Of a stretch of 12,612 bases of DNA, positions 1-7,080 are shown in pieces. The notes under the pieces were generated by a model. The model saw only the letters and a list, made by a program, of their open reading frames with translations. It was not told where the DNA came from and searched no databases. This stretch comes from Spirogloea muscicola (taxonomy: Eukaryota; Streptophyta; Zygnematophyceae; Spirogloeales; Spirogloeaceae). The DNA lies in contig WELB01000231.1 in the NCBI GenBank assembly GCA_009602725.1, forward strand, positions 131,008-143,619, read 5' to 3'. Made by a program: the position numbers and the translations under genes. Each line of letters starts with the position of its first letter. Within the stretch, counting starts at the first letter, position 1.

Positions 1-284
1 ACGTCCATGAGGAAGCCGCTTGCCACCTCCCAGGGGGACGCCGACCAGATCGACACGCCTCGTCCGAGGGACCCATTGCGGAGGAGGATGGGCATCACCC
101 CAGTGCTCTCCAACGCCACTTGATATCCCGCCTCCTTGACGATGCCATACATGGCGTCACGTAGGAGGTTGTGGGAGCCCGTGCGCTCACTGCCTTTGGC
201 ACACCTGAGCATGTGGTCACCCATGAGCAATGCATCATGCTCAATAAGCCCACATTCACATTGGGTCACCCCTGCCAAGCACAG
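1..284 (-). CDS. Retroelement-type CCHC zinc knuckle and start of endonuclease domain, partial, in frame with the protease tail
   Basis: The minus-strand frame of the proline-rich tail continues as LCLAGVTQCECG, then GDHMLRCAKGSERTGSHN, LRDAMYGIVKEAGYQVALES, VMPILLRN and finally FLMDV at the edge. It aligns throughout with the fragment at 11470-11200 (VRQCQCG, HVLRI, GGERTAAHD, LRDAMHGILVEAGFAVAAE, VMPLQER, LLLDVV). The CxC..H...C pattern is complete here. The likely catalytic R-x-D of the endonuclease reads RGVSI, so the acidic residue is lost. Either it is the end of the protease's last exon, or it is an old insertion spliced in or out; an acceptor-like TGCTTGGCAG sits at the boundary (about 279-272). 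Confidence 0.72.
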   Translation of the reverse strand, partial: MCLAGVTQCECGLIEHDALLMGDHMLRCAKGSERTGSHNLLRDAMYGIVKEAGYQVALESTGVMPILLRNGSLGRGVSIWSASPWEVASGFLMD

Positions 285-3200
285 GGGTGGGGAAGACGCC
301 TGTGGTGGAGGTGAGGGTGGTTGGGGAGGGGGATGCGGAGGAGGTGGGGGTGTTCGAGGAGGCGGACTGGGAGGAGGAGACGACTTTGGTGGAGGTGGAG
401 GAGCTGAGGGAGGCGGATGCGGAGGGGGAGGGGGGGAAGCCTTGGGCGAGGGCGGTGGAGGAGGCCGACTGGGAGGGCGTGGAGGAGACAAATGTGGTGG
501 AGGTGGAGGTGGAGGTGGAGGTGCTGGGGAAGAGGAATGAGGAGGAGCAGGTGGCGGAGAAGCCTTGGGCGGGGAAGGTCCAGGAGGTGGTGGAGGAGAC
601 GCCTTTGGTGGAGGTGGAGGTGGACGTGCTGGGGGAGGAGGATGAGGAGGGGGTGGGGGGGAGGCCTTGGGCGAAGGCGGTCGAGGCGGCATACTAGGAG
701 GGGGTGGAGGAGACGCCTTTAACGGAGGAGGGGGTGGAGGAGGTCGTGGAGGAGGGGCACGAGGTGCGAGGGGCGGCGTCAGTGGGCCTCTGGTAGTGCT
801 GTTAAGAGGCTTCCAGCCGATCTGCACCCTCACGAAGTAGGCAGGTTCAGATGACTGCGGAAGGCAAGGCCAGGCTTGGGCGGCCTTCTTCCCCAAACAC
901 GTCCTCCTCTTAAGGTTATCAGCTACGTAATGGCACAAGCGAATGTCATCTTAGATAATAATCCTAGGCCTTTGCTGACACTTGCATGCAGTCGTATGAC
1001 AGTGATTGGCTTGAGGTACAATTGAGCTAGTTGGATTGCTGACTTCAGCCTTGCCATTCAATACTTGCCAGATCAGTACCAGAGCACTCACCATCTTTTG
1101 GTTCAGATCGTGCACCATAAGAAAGTTCTGTTGTGCATAATTGCCAATGACATTTATGTCGGCCTCCCCGAAAAACGCACAGGCTATTGTTGTATCATTG
1201 AATATGAAAATGTAGTTTGCGGGGGATATCGTGAAGTCAGATGGCCCTGACATGCGGAAGGTCATGAGAGGAAAGATGCCCAGATTGTTGAGGTCCTCAA
1301 CATTTGCAGCTATTTCAGACACGGTCCAACAAAGCTGCTCAAGGCCACCCTCAATAGTTGCTCTGCAACACATGCAGTCTTGGGCCATAAATTTGTACTG
1401 GAAGTAGTCGAGCTATAAACAGCAACTGTTTTGCAGAGAGTATGCCGGCAGCAACAAGCATCAAGCATACACCGGTGCAGTATCATCACTATCAACGACT
1501 TGGAAAGCTGCCTGCAGATTTAAATGCACATAATGTATAGCATAACACGAGCTACAGTACCAAATATGCTAGCTACCTGGGCAAAGGCACGCTGGCATTG
1601 AGGTAATCAATGACGGATTGGTAAACAGCAGGCACCAGCCTGAGACACACGAGTCACAGTATTCCGTCAAGAAAGCCCACCAAAAGCACGCGCTATATGC
1701 TTGTGCCTGCCAGCAAATCCTAAAGTGGCCTGTGTAAACTCCTCCAAGCATAGGATCAGGAAAGCAAGCAGTTGCACTGCTTACATTGTCCAGTCTGTGC
1801 CAGAGTCGAAGAACGTCCCTCCTGCACCAGTGTCATCAATGGTAAAAGCATCTGCAGGGAAGCTGAGTGAGGCTGTTCCAAAAAGTACAGCTTCGACCTG
1901 CACGTAGTAGCAAGTTGTGTACCCAAGATTGGAGTCCAGGACGGGATTGGTGAGGAGCGGAGTGTATGTGACGCCAGTACTTGGTACTCCAGCTGACCCG
2001 AACTCCAGCTCGCTCGGAGGCAGGTAAGGTGCAGTGTAGCTTTGCAGGCATAGCGTAAATACTTGGTCGTATGGCACCAGCTGCAATGTGCAGTACACCA
2101 TTAGTCAAATAGTGCTGTTGCACCGTTGCAAAATGAACATCCTTTTGACGCATTTGCAACTGATGCATGTTGAGCAGTCGCAGTCTCCAAGATGCACACA
2201 ACTGGACCAGGATAGCTTAGCTCAGATCAAAATCTCGAAGAGCACAGCTTCAAGCCATGTCATCCTGAAAGTGTCTAATATTGGAGTGCCCTTATGTTTA
2301 TAAGATTTCATTCCACAGTCACCAATGCTTTAGACTGGACTTGCAGATACGACCTGTTGGACGAAGGAGAGTGGCCCCCTTCCAAGGCCGAGGACGCCCC
2401 CGTCAAAGGTGAAAACACCACTGTTGTAACTGCACCCAAAGGTAATATCCAAGAGCCCTACATTACTGCCAGTGGTGGTCGTGAGCCAAACCGTCTCAGT
2501 TGCCAGTTCATCTTCGGTGTACCCATCCCCATACCTGCATACTCTCAAGATGCACGGCTCAGCACACTGCTAATAAAGCTCCTCCGGCTTTGAAATCATA
2601 TGCTTCAGACTAAGTCACAACCAAGATCACAGTACTTGGAAGACTGATTGAGGCGAACACTGGCCACGTTGCCATTCTTGTCAAATGACGTGCAAGTTGC
2701 ATTGTCTCGGGCTTAATGGAGTTACTCATAGTAGTACTCGCAGTTGTAATAGCCATTAGACAAGGAGCAATACTCGGACTCATACAGGTCTTCAACGTAG
2801 GCACAAATATAGTTGTCGCAATTGTAGACAGAGAAAGTCGATGACAGAGAGGGCTTGTATATTGGAGCCAAGCAGTCAGGGCAAGATTGGCACTGCAGCA
2901 GCACAAAAGTCCAAATGAGCCTTTGCACATTGTCAGGAATGTGCACTGGGTTCCTTCAGAGGGATCCTGAGATAATCAACGCCAGCTCCGTAGTTGCTTC
3001 CTTCGAATTCAGTATTTCCTTCCAACGTGTTCATGCATGAGATGCAGTGGTGATGATCATTGAAGCCTGCTGCTACAGTGAACGACCTGAGTCCAGACTA
3101 GATCGCTGCTGGTGTCTGCCAGGAGAATCTGTGGTTGGGCTGGGTCGCCAAGGCTAAAATCTGCGAGGTAACCTCCAAAGCCAACGCCATATCCTGGGTG

Positions 3201-4365
3201 GACTGTATATTATAATCTTCATCAGCAACTTGGAGTGCCTGTGCAGATGCTGCCACCTGGGATGATGTTGTGGATGTTGTATTGTGCGGCCCTGGCACGA
3301 GCTTTTGCCTCTCCAGCGACTGCGTTCTCTTCTTTGGGTTTCTCTTGGGCTCTTTGCCAGTTATCAGTTTAAACAATCTCTCTGATCTTGCCTGCAGAAC
3401 ACGCAGTACTCAACGTAAGAAAAGCATTCAATTACTGCATCTAACATGCTGCATTTGATGCAGTAGTTTACAAAAGACATCATTAGCAGATTCAGACATT
3501 TTCAAAGAGCAGGCAGCTGCTATCCTATTGTCTAGTTTTGGAGTACAGGTCCAGCACTAATGTGTGAGAAGGGCCTGATGTGTGAGAAGGGGATGAGGAT
3601 AGACAGGGCAGCCACACTGATTACACTGAAAGCATCAGCATCCACATGCCAGGTGCAGTGTCCTAACCTTGTTACTGTCGTACTGGGATTTGTATGCCTG
3701 CTCTTTGCTGGGCCACTCTCTCCGAACAGGCGAATGAGGTGCATCGATGTGAGTCAGGCTCAACCTGCATTTGCATGTCACGGCCATCTCAATGCTGCTC
3801 ATTTCAGACAACCGGGGTGGAATGAGGATCAACATCATAGGCCCTGCGGTCAATTGTGAGGCTCCTATTCTGGACTGGGACTCGTCCAATGCCAAGTGAG
3901 GCCATGACTGGTGGTAGCGTGCTATGCAAAAGGGCAGGATAAGCAACATAGGGCATCTCCTTACTTCAATGTGGATGGCATTGCCTCTGCATTCGGCACT
4001 GCACGTGCTGGACCTGGAATGAGCAAGCACACCATGCCAATCTGTGACTATAGCGTTACCATGGACCAAATTGCAGAATGGGAAGAAAGAGAGCAGCACC
4101 GCTGGTGGCTTGACCTTTGAAATTCATTCGTGCTACACACGTTACGCTGATTATGACTGACACATAAAGACAAATTGCTAGAGGGTCACAAGGACGTAGT
4201 CCACTGAAGAACAAGGGAACATACCTAGTGACGCAGCCTAATGCTCGACAAGAGGGGCTGACACAGACCTGCCAGAACCACATGAAGAAAGAGCACAGCG
4301 ACAGCGACAAGCCACAAGGGTACTCGAGCAGCAGTCCCTGGCTGCAGGGGCTGAGGAGACGTCAT
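3..4365 (-). CDS. Secreted nepenthesin/nucellin-like aspartic protease, multi-exon gene, 3' part beyond the window
   Basis: Family A1 aspartic endopeptidase, expected to hydrolyse proteins in the secretory path, vacuole or cell wall. Proposed exons on the minus strand: 4365-4265 (signal), 3764-3668 (propeptide), a poorly defined one ending at 3257, 3193-3087, 2892-2726, 2534-2354, 2080-1785, 1639-1577, 1362-1092, and 821 to the left edge. Every junction from 3193 to 821 has GT-AG ends and compatible phases, with introns of 191-273 nt. Family hallmarks appear in order: GGYLADFSLGDP, DTSSDLVW, PSLSSTF, YGDG..TEDELATETV, GVLGLGRGPLSFVQQ, SELEFG, FFDSGTDW, VYQSVIDYL, LCW, IGNYAQQNF and IGW. Oddities are Ser in place of Gly in the first catalytic motif and a long proline-rich extension joined to retroelement-type sequence. 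The order of domains makes the identification firm. The first three exons and the 3' end are not secure. Confidence 0.88.
285..821 (-). CDS. Aspartic protease final exon: IGW motif and proline-rich tail
   Basis: After GAGGGTGCAG the frame reads IGWKPLNSTTRGPL. With the preceding DLNQKM this completes the family's usual ending (yDl.n..iGW/F). It is followed by about 170 codons of mostly Pro with Ser, Ala, Lys and His in recurring blocks such as SPKASPPPPP and PPPHPPP. Such tails resemble the hydroxyproline-rich shafts of algal wall proteins and could anchor or space the enzyme in the extracellular matrix. The frame is open from the stop at 951 to the left edge. The C-rich strand has few stops in any frame, so openness alone is weak evidence; the multiple-of-three repeat spacing (see the repeat entry) is stronger. 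No terminal stop is visible in this window. Confidence 0.7.
291..735 (-). repeat. Degenerate minisatellite encoding the proline-rich tail
   Basis: On the plus strand a block of the form GAC(G/A)(C/A)(C/A)TxTGGTGGAGGTGG recurs with its GAC at 295, 379, 487, 598 and 712. The spacings are 84, 108, 111 and 114 nt, all divisible by three. A second block, GA(A/G)GCCTTGGGCG, occurs at 436, 559 and 661, with spacings of 123 and 102, again multiples of three. Expansion and contraction have therefore kept frame, as expected if the minus-strand proline-rich reading is translated. The complementary Gly-rich and Arg/Trp-rich plus-strand readings are shadows. Confidence 0.8.
1092..1362 (-). CDS. Aspartic protease exon: C-terminal lobe (LCW..IGNYAQQNF)
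   Basis: It follows TGTTGCAG and encodes RATIEGGLEQLCW, then FPLMTFRMSG, ISPANYIFIF, TTIACAFFG, then INVIGNYAQQNFLMVHDLNQ. LC(Y/W)..., P.(L/M)TF.., P.NY..., and (I/N)(I/L)GN..QQN(F/Y)...(H/Y)DL are the closing blocks of TAXi_C-type aspartic proteases. The donor ATG|GTGAGT is near-consensus. The reading frame runs on past the donor but loses all resemblance to the family, which confirms splicing. The intron upstream is 214 nt (1576-1363); the one downstream is 270 nt (1091-822). Confidence 0.9.
1577..1639 (-). CDS. Aspartic protease short exon (VYQSVIDYL)
   Basis: This 63-nt exon lies between GTCTCAG and AG|GTAGCT. The split codon AT|G from the previous exon gives Met, then LVPAVYQSVIDYLNASVPLP. 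This corresponds to the helix after the second catalytic motif (L...VY..V..A....) in the family. Both splice phases match their neighbours (2+1 in, 2+1 out). It is too short to stand out as an open reading frame on its own. Confidence 0.82.
1785..2080 (-). CDS. Aspartic protease exon with the second catalytic motif (DSGT)
   Basis: The exon starts after ACATTGCAG and encodes LVPYDQVFTLCLQSY, then SELEFGSAG, TYTPLL, CYYVQVEAVLFG and GGTFFDSGTDW. The run S.L.FG..G....TP(L/M)...P..YYV....V..G...G.....(F/I)DSGT is the start of the C-terminal lobe. DSGT at 1807-1796 is canonical and supplies the second catalytic aspartate. The donor is strong (ACAAT|GTAAGC). The intron before it is 273 nt (2353-2081). 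Confidence 0.9.
2354..2534 (-). CDS. Aspartic protease exon: flap and GVLGLGRGPLSF motif
   Basis: It follows ATGCAG and encodes YGDGYTEDELATETVW, then a segment ending in GVLGLGRGPLSFVQQ. YGDG..T.G.LATET contains the flap region, and GVLGLGRGPLSF is among the most conserved blocks of plant aspartic proteases. The expected Gly after T is Glu-Asp here, a minor change. The exon is 181 nt and leaves in phase 0 at CAACAG|GTCGTA. The preceding intron is 191 nt (2725-2535). Confidence 0.9.
2726..2892 (-). CDS. Aspartic protease exon: cysteine-rich nepenthesin-type insertion
   Basis: The exon begins after GCTGCTGCAG and reads CQSCPDCLAPIYKPSLSSTF, then a stretch with further cysteines ending NCEYYYE. 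The CxxCxxC block followed by P.YKPSLSSTF is the cysteine-rich insertion typical of plant and algal nepenthesin-like A1 proteases, which forms disulfides in the secretory path. The donor is TATGA|GTAACT at 2726. Joining GA to the first G of the next exon makes Glu and gives the family spacing C-E-Y-x-Y-x-YGDG. The intron before it is 194 nt (3086-2893). Confidence 0.88.
3087..3193 (-). CDS. Aspartic protease exon with the first catalytic motif (DTSS)
   Basis: The exon encodes YGVGFGGYLADFSLGDPAQP, then QILLADTSSDLVWTQ, the N-terminal lobe (TAXi_N type) containing the first catalytic aspartate. The usual motif is DTGSDLVW; here the codons at 3116-3105 read GAC ACC AGC AGC, so the glycine is serine (a GGC to AGC change would suffice). 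The exon ends at ACTCAG|GTCGTT and starts after CACCCAG at 3194. An alternative acceptor nine bases upstream (TATACAG) keeps the same phase and adds three codons. An in-frame TAA lies about 20 nt upstream, which requires an intron here. Confidence 0.88.
3668..3764 (-). CDS. Exon 2 of the aspartic protease: propeptide segment
   Basis: This exon follows a good acceptor (AAATGCAG before 3764) and ends at AACAAG|GTTAGG (3668). It encodes LSLTHIDAPHSPVRREWPS and about 13 more residues. The pattern resembles the start of nepenthesin-type propeptides in plants, which typically carry a Leu-(Ile/Thr)-His-x-Asp-x-Pro..SP(L/V) motif soon after the signal peptide. The propeptide should keep the zymogen inactive until processing. 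The exon is 97 nt, entered in phase 2 and left in phase 0. The next propeptide exon is unclear: between about 3368 and 3257 one frame gives an Ala/Arg/Glu-rich helix-like stretch ending at CCAG|GTGGCA, whose phase fits the catalytic exon at 3193 through a short 63-nt intron, but no convincing acceptor for it was found. Confidence 0.6.
4265..4365 (-). CDS. Exon 1 of the aspartic protease: N-terminal signal peptide
   Basis: The ATG at 4365-4363 opens a reading frame with a short polar start (MTSPQPLQPGTAAR) followed by a strongly hydrophobic run (VPLWLVAVAVLFLHVVLAG). This is the shape of a eukaryotic signal peptide with a possible cleavage site near LAG. The frame ends at a TAG about 80 nt after the hydrophobic core, so it must be spliced. 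Donors of the phase needed by the next exon occur after 4265 (GTGTCA) and after 4250 (GTCGAG), and I cannot choose between them. No in-frame stop was found immediately upstream, so an earlier start is possible. The assignment rests on position and hydrophobic profile, not on sequence homology. Confidence 0.55.
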
Positions 4366-4612
4366 CGGACCGCTAGCATGCGGAGGGTGCTGTAGCGGCC
4401 TCAAGTGGCCGGCCAGGCCGCCGCGCAGCTAGGCGGACAGCAGATGTACTTGGCGGAAGCCGGGCTCCTCTGATGCAGTGGGAGGGCAGCAGGGCGAAGA
4501 TAAGGGGAGGAGGGACGTGGACTGGAAAAGGGTCCAGCCAGTCGCAATTTCCACGGCCAGTCGGGGGAGGGGAAGGCGGGGCGGCCGCAGTGTCGTGTCC
4601 AGGCGGGAGGGA
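4366..4612. other. Presumed promoter and 5' flank of the protease gene
   Basis: This GC-rich stretch lies immediately upstream of the proposed protease start. I see no TATA box on the minus strand and no recognised motif. Several short overlapping open frames exist on both strands but match nothing I know. Position is the only reason to call it regulatory. Confidence 0.3.
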
Positions 4613-4811
4613 AGCTCTGTCCATGTTTCTCGGCCTGACCCTTCCACAGCCCATCGGCTACGTCTGGGAGAGTGCTTCTTCTTCAGCTCTGACTGCTTTG
4701 TCCACCCTTTCCGGCTGGCTTTTCACAGCCCTCGCCGCCTTTGGACGAGCTTACTCTTTCTGGCTGCGGCTGCGGAAAGTAAGCTCATCCGAAGGGGTGG
4801 CGAAGGCTGTG
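4613..4811 (+). repeat. Retroelement tail units with a 37-bp inverted repeat
   Basis: Two plus-orientation tail units are visible. One is degenerate (about 4613-4652, CTGTCCATGTTTCTCGG..CACAGCCC) and one clear (4698-4736, TTGTCCACCCTTTCCGGCTGG..CACAGCCCTCGCC). The second runs directly into an inverted repeat: arms 4724-4760 and 4775-4811, loop 14 nt, with a handful of mismatches. Similar sequence (CACAGCCCTCGCCGC..TTGGA.GAGCT.ACT) follows a retroelement fragment at 7585-7615, which ties this piece to that family's 3' end. Confidence 0.7.
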
Positions 4812-4858
4812 GTACTTGCTTGTGTCGTTTATTGCTTTTCGGCCCCTTCGGACCTTCG

Positions 4859-5080
4859 GCTCACTTCTGCATCTTTTGTGGAAGGCCAGCTCGAGAGAAT
4901 GGACGACGTCCCCGAGGAAGAAGTGAGCTACTACCAAAAGAATAGAAGAAAGTGCTCGCCCGTAGAGAAGAGGGGCTGGCAAAGACAGAAAGTGCGCGCC
5001 CATAGAGAAAGAAGAAGGCTCGCCCATAGAGAAAGAGGGGCTGGCAAAGCCAGCCCAATAAGAATGGACAATGACCAAAG
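4859..5080 (-). repeat. Cluster of retroelement tail units in reverse orientation
   Basis: The stretch 4941-5080 is the reverse complement of the tail cluster at 12122-12375. CGCCC(A/G)TAGAGAA recurs three times (about 4968, 4998, 5021) and GAGGGGCTGGCAAAG twice. It ends in the best single stem-loop of the window, GGGCTGGC-AAA-GCCAGCCC (5038-5056), followed by a GAATGGACAATG block. A 10-bp inverted repeat (4859-4868 / 4919-4928) brackets the upstream side. The plus-orientation retroelement fragment begins a few bases after the cluster, so a tail in inverse orientation abuts its 5' truncation point. Confidence 0.75.
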
Positions 5081-5090
5081 CCCAAAAACG

Positions 5091-5371
5091 ACGTGCACGG
5101 GGCTCTTGGGTCCCAGTGGCTTGACCTGTTGGCTAGGCTTGCGCGGCGGGCTGTGTCCCGCAGACGCGGCGAGCCAGCCGACTTCAACGCCGCGGGCTCG
5201 TGGGCTCAGTTTTATCGGATGCGCCTCTCTGTATACCTGCAGCGGTCCATGGCCCACGCTCTGCATCTGCGAGCTGGCCGTGCTCTCGCTGCGGGCTCTG
5301 GCTTTCGTCAGGGTGATAGCTTCCCGGCAGCTAGTCTGTCGGATCTGAGGCTCCTCACTCATACTTATTGA
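5091..5371 (+). pseudogene. 3' fragment of a LINE-like retroelement ORF (copy 2)
   Basis: The frame reads VHGALGSQWLDLLARLARRA, then GEPADFNAAGS, AQFYRMRLSVYLQRSMAHAL, HLRAGRALA and LSDLRLLTHTY, stopping at 5371. It aligns without gaps to the ends of copies 3 and 6 (HGALGARWLELLNQL.., AQVYRMRLAVSLQRSMARAL, DLRLLSRGY). It begins abruptly after reverse-orientation tail sequence, so it is 5'-truncated and cannot be mobile alone. The last seven codons or so lie inside the large inverted repeat that follows. It is the C-terminus of the element protein, downstream of the endonuclease core. Confidence 0.85.
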
Positions 5372-5726
5372 AAGATCCATCCTCCCCCTCTTTTACCATT
5401 GCATCCTCAGGCCCCTTTGTAGCTGCTCACCGCTCTTAGGCCCCTCTGAACCTTTGTGCATTCTTTTTGGGCTGGCTTTTCGCAGCCCTTGCCCCCATTG
5501 GGAGTGCCACTTCTTTCTGCCGTGGCCCGCAATTGGCCGCCCGCTCCGCTGTCAGCATCGAGAAAGAAGTGGCACTCCCAATGGGGGCAAGGGCTGCGAA
5601 AAGCCAGCCCAAAAAGAATTCACAAAGGTTCAGAGGGGCCTAAGAGCGGTGAGCAGCTACAAAGGGGCCTGAGGATGCAATGGTAAAACAGGGGGAGGAT
5701 GGATCACTCAATAAGTACGAGTGAGG
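5353..5726. repeat. 166-bp near-perfect inverted repeat with a 42-nt loop
   Basis: The left arm is 5353-5518, the right arm 5561-5726, both 166 nt. I count five mismatches and no gaps (about 97% identity). The loop is 5519-5560. The left arm contains the end of retroelement copy 2, its 3' UTR and one tail unit; the right arm is the same sequence inverted. A transcript from either strand would fold into a long, nearly uninterrupted hairpin. The high identity implies a recent origin or continuing correction between arms, while copy 2 itself is clearly old. Confidence 0.95.
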
Positions 5727-6369
5727 AAGAGAGCGGGCCCCGCCGCCGCCGCGACGACGCGTGTGGCACGGGGCCCGTGAAGGCCGAGCCGCTAGCCAGC
5801 CCAAGTGCGGACTCTACGGGTGCAGAGTATGCGGCTGCCGATTTCCGAGGAGCGGCTGACTAACCGGAACAGCGAGGTGCATACAGAGGGTGCAGCTCTC
5901 GCGGCCGAGAGATTCCCACTTCGCATCCACAAGCACCTGAGCCTGTCCTCTGGCAAAGGTCTAACCACTCAAGTTATGACATGGTCCAGACAAGTGGATA
6001 GCAGACATTACGCAAGTAAAGATTTGATTGATAAGGATAACTCTCACGGAAGCCCATTTAGCAGCCCCAAGTTGGAAACACTAGCGACCGAATGTAGGTC
6101 TTAGGGTTGTAAATTTGAGGGGTTCAGGCTTTAGCAGTCTGCCGAATGCCGGAGGCAGCAGCCAGCGGACAGCCAGCACGAATGCAAGGCGTGAGCCAAG
6201 GAACACTGAAGGGAAATGGAAAGCCCGATGCGGCACATCATTGCAAAGAGCCTGCGGCGTTGAGGTCGGCCTGCTCCGCTGCGGAAGGCCACACATCAAG
6301 AGCAGAGTCCGAAGCCAGCCCCACGAATTGTTATAGAGTTCCACTCTCTATGGGCTCGCTTTCTTCTTC
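5727..6369. other. No recognised gene
   Basis: The first part contains CGGGCCCCG and its complement CGGGGCCCG as a 9-bp stem around 5735-5779. A frame open from 5805 to 6104 on the plus strand, and others near 6081-6440, match no family I recognise and show no repeat or motif. I see nothing that supports a gene. The base composition changes around 6000 from GC-rich to near-neutral. Confidence 0.4.
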
Positions 6370-6479
6370 TGGGCTGGCCTCTGACAGCCACCAGTCAATC
6401 TGGCCGCGCTTTCTTTTTATAGGGATCTCACCCCCACGTTAAGGGGGTTGCTGAGAGATAGCAATTAGGTGCCAGCCCA
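6370..6479 (+). repeat. Degenerate tail unit and stem-loop
   Basis: CTTCTTCTGGGCTGGCCTCTGACAGCC at about 6366-6390 is a plus-orientation tail unit with the GGCTG..CAGCC stem. TGGGCTGGC (6370-6378) also pairs with GCCAGCCCA (6471-6479). Between them is an imperfect hairpin (ATCTCACCCCC 6425-6435 with GGGGG 6443-6447 and TGAGAGAT 6452-6459). No retroelement protein fragment is attached to it. Confidence 0.6.
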
Positions 6480-6480
6480 G

Positions 6481-7080
6481 CAGATTGGCCGAGGAGGCGT
6501 GCGCGGAGCAGCACCCGTCAACAATTACCGCCGACGGTCCCGAAAAGTCGTCCGGTAGGGCTCAAGCGTGGGGCATCTTGCCGCCCAGCCAGCGGCGGGA
6601 GTGTGCACTCCACGCAGACAGGCCCGACGTGGCTTCCGTGCGCTCCACGCTCCAAAGCTCGGTCGGCGGCAGCGAGATATGGACGGCACCTCTGATCGAG
6701 CCTCTCCGCTCTGTTCGGCCACCTCGGAGCTTGCGTGATGGCATGGCTATCTTGCCATCAAGAGAAGCGACTGAATCATCGACTTGGTCTTGGTCGGTGC
6801 GGAGCGTTGCGGTTGTACACACCTCTGTGGCTGTGCTGCCGTGGTCGTTTGGGTGTAGTTGTCGTGTATCTGAAACAAAACGGCCAAGTACAAAGGCAAG
6901 CACATCTGATGACGTACATCATCCACTGCAAATTGACCCGCTTAGTAACCACGGGTCAATACATTAAGGTCGCTAGTCGACAATATGGCCCTCGATCACT
7001 TCATACACGCTGCTGCCAGCATAGACATGCGGTAGCTACGTCAATGAAAGGGCCTCCCTACAATTTTAGCCCGTTCCGGC
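6481..7080. other. No recognised gene; contains one dispersed repeat
   Basis: A plus-strand frame is open across 6485-6967 (160 codons) but has no family signature and begins without ATG in favourable context. A minus-strand frame overlaps it. The only structure I can support is the dispersed repeat at 6881-6957. The stretch ends where retroelement copy 3 begins at 7081. Confidence 0.4.
6881..6957 (+). repeat. Dispersed repeat, copy A
   Basis: It begins CGGCCAAGTACAAAGGCAAG and continues CACATC..ACATCATC..ACGGGTC. The same blocks occur in the same order and with almost the same spacing at 9141-9219 (gaps of 9 versus 10 and 27 versus 28 nt), and the first block again at 9023-9048. The family is unknown to me and no protein is linked to it. 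Confidence 0.65.

Noticed and set aside
136-722. Gly-rich and Arg/Trp-rich open frames on the plus strand
   Set aside because: They are the complements of the minus-strand proline-rich tail, whose frame continues from the protease; composition alone keeps them open.
3635-4099. 154-codon minus-strand open frame starting MLLSFFPF
   Set aside because: Its hydrophobic start looked like a signal peptide, but only the segment at 3764-3668 resembles the protease propeptide. The exon at 4365 gives a better signal peptide in a spliceable frame.
4473-5348. 291-codon plus-strand open frame
   Set aside because: It crosses unrelated pieces: protease upstream flank, tail units, an inverted repeat and the wrong frame of retroelement copy 2. 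No coherent domain.
6485-6967. 160-codon plus-strand frame
   Set aside because: No family motif, an overlapping minus-strand frame of similar length, no credible start, and it runs into a dispersed repeat.
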